64,000 bases of DNA from Roseobacter ponti (lineage in GTDB: Bacteria; Pseudomonadota; Alphaproteobacteria; Rhodobacterales; Rhodobacteraceae): positions 434,001 through 498,000 of the forward strand of contig NZ_CP048788.1 of the NCBI RefSeq assembly GCF_012932215.1, in the 5' to 3' direction. The notes under the pieces were generated by a model. That model made no database searches. It saw only the letters and a program-made list of their open reading frames with translations, and was not told the DNA's origin. Position numbers and translations under genes: made by a program. Every line of letters begins with the position of its first letter. Position 1 is the first letter of the stretch. Shown here piece after piece: positions 61,279-64,000 of this stretch.

Positions 61279-61887
61279 TCAGGTGCGTTTTTTCAGCTTT
61301 TTCGATTGGGTGCGCATGGCGGCTTCAAGCAGAGCCGCGACTTCGGTGCGTTTCATGGCCCGCGCTGTGTCGAGCGCGTTTGTCGGCACATAGTCCTCAT
61401 CCATGACATCGGGGTCGGCGCCGTTGTCCAGCAGGTGACGAATGACAGCCGGAGAGGACCACGCGGCAGCGCGATGCAGGGCCGTTACCCCAAGGGTCAC
61501 ACGCTGGTTGATATCGACGCCTGCCGCGAGCAGCAGATCGATTATCTCACAGGTCACCGCTGCGGCTTTGACGGGATCGCGCAGGTCAGACCGGTCGGTT
61601 CGGTGCGGCGCATCGGCTTCGGTCTGAAGGGCGGCCATCAGGGCGGTAAAGCCTTCGTCATCCATATAATGCACGTCTGGGTTTTTGCTCAGCACCCAGG
61701 CGACGGATTCGGGCACAGCACTTTCGATTGCCGTTGAAAGCCAGTGGTGGTTCAGCCACCCATCGGTGCCAAGGGGGAAATCACTCAGGTGAGTGAGCTC
61801 TTCGAGGCGCGCGATATCCGCAGTCTGAAACGCGTCAAAGGCATTCATCCAGGCACGGATTGCAGGGTCGGTTTGCTCGGAAGGCAT
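61279..61887 (-). CDS. Ankyrin-repeat protein
   Basis: This 202-residue cytosolic protein has ankyrin repeats, clearest in DDEGFTALMAALQ, LGVTALHRAAAWSSPAVIRHLLDNGADPDVMDEDYVPTNALDTARAMKRTEVAALLEAA. Ankyrin domains bind protein partners; no enzymatic domain is present. ATG 61887 is preferred to an upstream in-frame start because GAAGAGA precedes it. It lies upstream of ettA on the same strand by 118 bp. Partner and role are unknown. Confidence 0.85.
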   Translation of the reverse strand: MPSEQTDPAIRAWMNAFDAFQTADIARLEELTHLSDFPLGTDGWLNHHWLSTAIESAVPESVAWVLSKNPDVHYMDDEGFTALMAALQTEADAPHRTDRSDLRDPVKAAAVTCEIIDLLLAAGVDINQRVTLGVTALHRAAAWSSPAVIRHLLDNGADPDVMDEDYVPTNALDTARAMKRTEVAALLEAAMRTQSKKLKKRT

Positions 61888-62171
61888 AAGAATCTCTTCT
61901 CTGGCGTATGGGGGCGGCATATGTCGAACGGGCGGGGCAGCGCCAGGATGCAGGCGTTCTGCGGCGAAACTGTGACATCATCCGCCAGAACCGGCGTCGG
62001 GGTGACCGGCTCAGACGCGCCCGAAACGGTAGCGGCACCGTGGGAAGCGACGCCGTCGACTGAAACAACAGACGAGGCGATGCCGGAACGCGCCCCGCAA
62101 GCCATGCCATTGACAAAACTGCGCGCGCGCCGTTCAAAAGCATCCGGACAGCGCAGGGGAGAGCGACAGGC

Positions 62172-62774
62172 GTGCGGCAGGGGTTTCCCATAGCGCGAAG
62201 CGGCGAGGTCATCGGGCTTCTGGGCGGATCGTTTGATCCCGCGCATCGCGGGCATGTGCACATCACGGTTGAGGCGCTCAAGCGCTTTGGTCTCACCCGT
62301 GTGTGGTGGCTGGTCAGCCCCGGAAATCCGCTCAAAACGCAGGGGCCTGCACCCCTGGAAAGCCGCATGGCGCGCGCCCACGCTGTGATGCAGCACCCGC
62401 GCGTGCAGATCACCGACATCGAGGCGCGTCTGGGCACGCGGTACACGGCCGAAACGCTTGCTGCGCTGCGCGCGCTTTATCCCGGCGTACGCTTTGTCTG
62501 GTTGATGGGCGCGGATAATCTCGCGCAGCTGCACCGCTGGCAGGACTGGCGGCAGATCGTTGAAACCGTGCCGCTGGGGGTGCTTGCCCGCCCGGGCGAC
62601 AGAATTTCCGCGCGGATGAGCCGGGCGGCCCGCGTCTATGATACCTGCCGTATACCGGGGCGCGAAAGCCAGCGGCTGGCACACGCGACGGCGCCGGCCT
62701 GGTGTTTTGTCAACGTCCCGATGATAGCCCAGTCATCAAGCGAAATCCGCGCGGCGGGCGGCTGGAACGGCTGA
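62172..62774 (+). CDS. nadD: Nicotinate-nucleotide adenylyltransferase
   Basis: This 200-residue enzyme makes nicotinic acid adenine dinucleotide from NaMN and ATP. The nucleotidyltransferase motif [18 protein letters not shown] with its Hxx[10 protein letters not shown], the block [18 protein letters not shown] and the C-terminal [10 protein letters not shown] are all present. The start is GTG 62172 with a weak AGGGGAGAGCGACAGG before it. NadE at 27.9 kb performs the next step. The gene order nadD-dacB may be transcribed together. Confidence 0.95.
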   Translation: MRQGFPIARSGEVIGLLGGSFDPAHRGHVHITVEALKRFGLTRVWWLVSPGNPLKTQGPAPLESRMARAHAVMQHPRVQITDIEARLGTRYTAETLAALRALYPGVRFVWLMGADNLAQLHRWQDWRQIVETVPLGVLARPGDRISARMSRAARVYDTCRIPGRESQRLAHATAPAWCFVNVPMIAQSSSEIRAAGGWNG

Positions 62775-62856
62775 CCGGCAACACCCGGGATGATTGTCAG
62801 ATTTGTGATATCACGCCCTGTTGTGCAGGTGCGCGCAGTGAGGTTACCCTGCGCCC

Positions 62857-64000
62857 ATGAGCAGATTTCACCGACCAGATCTCACCCGCAGGCTGTTTCT
62901 GACCGGGGCTGCGGCAGGCCTTGGGTTCTCTGCCCGTGCGGAAGGCCTTCTGACCTCGCCGCGTCCGGTTCTGCGCGGCGTGCCGCGCCCGCCGGAAGCC
63001 GGTCGCCTGCTGGAAAAGGCCCGGATCAGCGGCGATGTGGTCTGGGCTGTGGCGGACGCAAAGACGGGTGAATTTCTTGATGCTCATATGCCCGATACCG
63101 CCCTTGCACCGGCCAGCGTGACCAAAGCCATCACAGCGCTTTATGCGCTGGATACCCTTGGTGCAGAGCATCGGTTTACCACCAGAATTATTGCGGCAGG
63201 CGAGATCAAAGACGGGGTTCTTGACGGTCATCTGATACTGGCCGGCGGGTGTGACCCTCTGATGGATACCAGTGATCTTGCCGCTCTTGCCCTGCGTCTC
63301 AAAGAGACCGGCATCCGGGAAGTCCGTGGAGGGTTCATCGTGCACGAGGGGCCGGTTGCCTCACTGCCCTCGATTGATCCCGGCCAGCCTGATCACCTCG
63401 GCTATAACCCTGCCGTTTCGGGTATCGCGCTCAACTTCAACCGCGTGCATTTCGAATGGAAACGGGTGTCGGGTGAATACGCGGTCACAATGGATGCTCG
63501 TGCGGGGAAATACCGCCCCGATGTGGATGTGGCACAGATGCGGGTGCGCGACCGCCGCGCGCCGGTCTATACCTATGAAGACAGCATGAACCGTGATCTG
63601 TGGACCGTGGCGCGCAGTGCGCTGGGCCGTGAGGGCGCGCGGTGGCTGCCGGTGCGCAAACCGGGTCTGTACGCTGGTGAAGTCTTTGCAACACTGGCGC
63701 GCTCGAACGGTATCGTACTGAAGGCGCCCGCCGTGTCGCGCAGCCTGCCGGAAGGCCGGACAATTGCCCGGATCGAGAGCGCTCCACTCAGCGATATCCT
63801 GCAGGCGATGCTGAAATACTCCAATAATCTGGTAGCTGAGATGGTGGGGCTTGCCGCCACACAGGCGCGCAGGGGGCAGGCGGAAAGCCTCGCTGCGTCC
63901 GCAGCAGAGATGAACGACTGGGCGCGCGAAGAGCTTGGGATGCGCATGCCGGCTTTTGCCGATCATTCAGGGCTTGGCAGTGCCAGCCGCGTATCTGCGC
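62857..64000 (+). CDS. dacB: D-alanyl-D-alanine carboxypeptidase/endopeptidase, PBP4 type (3' end outside window)
   Basis: The 381 residues present belong to the DacB/PBP4 family, which trims peptidoglycan peptides in the periplasm. A twin-arginine-like signal (TRRLFLTGAAAGLGFSARA) starts the protein; the active-site motif SxxK is in APASVTKAITALYALD and the SxN motif in MLKYSNNLVAEMVG. The later KTG motif lies beyond the window edge. The ATG at 62857 begins the signal peptide. The window cuts the gene on the right, so full length is not known. Confidence 0.93.
   Translation, partial: MSRFHRPDLTRRLFLTGAAAGLGFSARAEGLLTSPRPVLRGVPRPPEAGRLLEKARISGDVVWAVADAKTGEFLDAHMPDTALAPASVTKAITALYALDTLGAEHRFTTRIIAAGEIKDGVLDGHLILAGGCDPLMDTSDLAALALRLKETGIREVRGGFIVHEGPVASLPSIDPGQPDHLGYNPAVSGIALNFNRVHFEWKRVSGEYAVTMDARAGKYRPDVDVAQMRVRDRRAPVYTYEDSMNRDLWTVARSALGREGARWLPVRKPGLYAGEVFATLARSNGIVLKAPAVSRSLPEGRTIARIESAPLSDILQAMLKYSNNLVAEMVGLAATQARRGQAESLAASAAEMNDWAREELGMRMPAFADHSGLGSASRVSA

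Noticed and set aside
61888-62171. Possible minus-strand coding between the ankyrin gene and nadD
   Set aside because: A frame reading [12 protein letters not shown]... has high third-position GC, but it has no clear ribosome site or domain and runs into the ankyrin gene in another frame. Nothing else was seen in this 284-bp gap.

Overview
The window is a contiguous stretch of a GC-rich alphaproteobacterial chromosome, most likely from the order Rhodobacterales (Roseobacter group). The assignment rests on gene content and order: an LpoA-like lipoprotein divergent from rsmI-yraN-gshB, an RpoH-II heat-shock-type sigma factor, an FeS-type photolyase/cryptochrome next to a short-chain dehydrogenase, a glycine-riboswitch gcvT-gcvH-gcvP operon, paired small cold-shock proteins, and a short intergenic repeat of a kind I associate with this order. 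No rRNA, tRNA, CRISPR array, insertion sequence or prophage was seen, and almost all genes look intact.

Region by region: 1-5 kb holds a cell-wall lipoprotein (cut by the left edge), rsmI, yraN, gshB, comM and a glutathione transferase. 5-11 kb holds a cobalamin pair (phosphatase and cobU), divergent rpoH2 with a plausible ECF-sigma promoter, a ChaN-like protein, coaBC, dut and a membrane-anchored MoeB/ThiF. 11-20 kb holds an M3 peptidase and the cell-shape set mreB-mreC-mreD-mrdA-rodA on the minus strand, followed by a GhrA-like reductase. 20-25 kb holds an ABC solute-binding protein, leuA with an apparently leaderless Leu-rich leader peptide, and the SDR-photolyase pair. 25-35 kb is more mixed: a 55-bp array of five phased GTGCAC motifs, an unknown secreted protein of lower GC, an 18-repeat MORN protein, nadE, an esterase, a Tat-exported metallo-beta-lactamase-fold enzyme, a DUF1801 protein, gltX, a MATE pump and a gamma-glutamylcyclotransferase.

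35-44 kb holds the glycine cleavage operon with a tandem glycine riboswitch, then an ABC exporter (FtsX-like permease plus ATPase) divergent from a TesA-like esterase. 44.8-55.6 kb is the most coherent accessory module. It encodes the reductive pyrimidine degradation pathway: PreT/PreA dihydropyrimidine dehydrogenase, dihydropyrimidinase, a ureidopropionase-type amidohydrolase, a dedicated ABC importer, one unknown small protein and a RutR-type TetR regulator. Two near-identical palindromes, one before preT and one in the regulator/amidohydrolase intergenic region, suggest that one regulator controls both arms. Two 68-residue cold-shock proteins sit on either side of this module.

The last 9 kb holds small membrane proteins, a DUF2938 protein, a histidine-phosphatase lipoprotein, a Blc-type lipocalin, the translation factor EttA, an ankyrin protein, nadD and dacB (cut by the right edge).

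The observations most worth follow-up are the phased GTGCAC array, the leuA leader, the shared RutR-like operators with the unknown small gene in that operon, the ECF-type promoter of rpoH2, and the membrane-anchored MoeB. I did not find convincing evidence of an entirely new multi-gene system.
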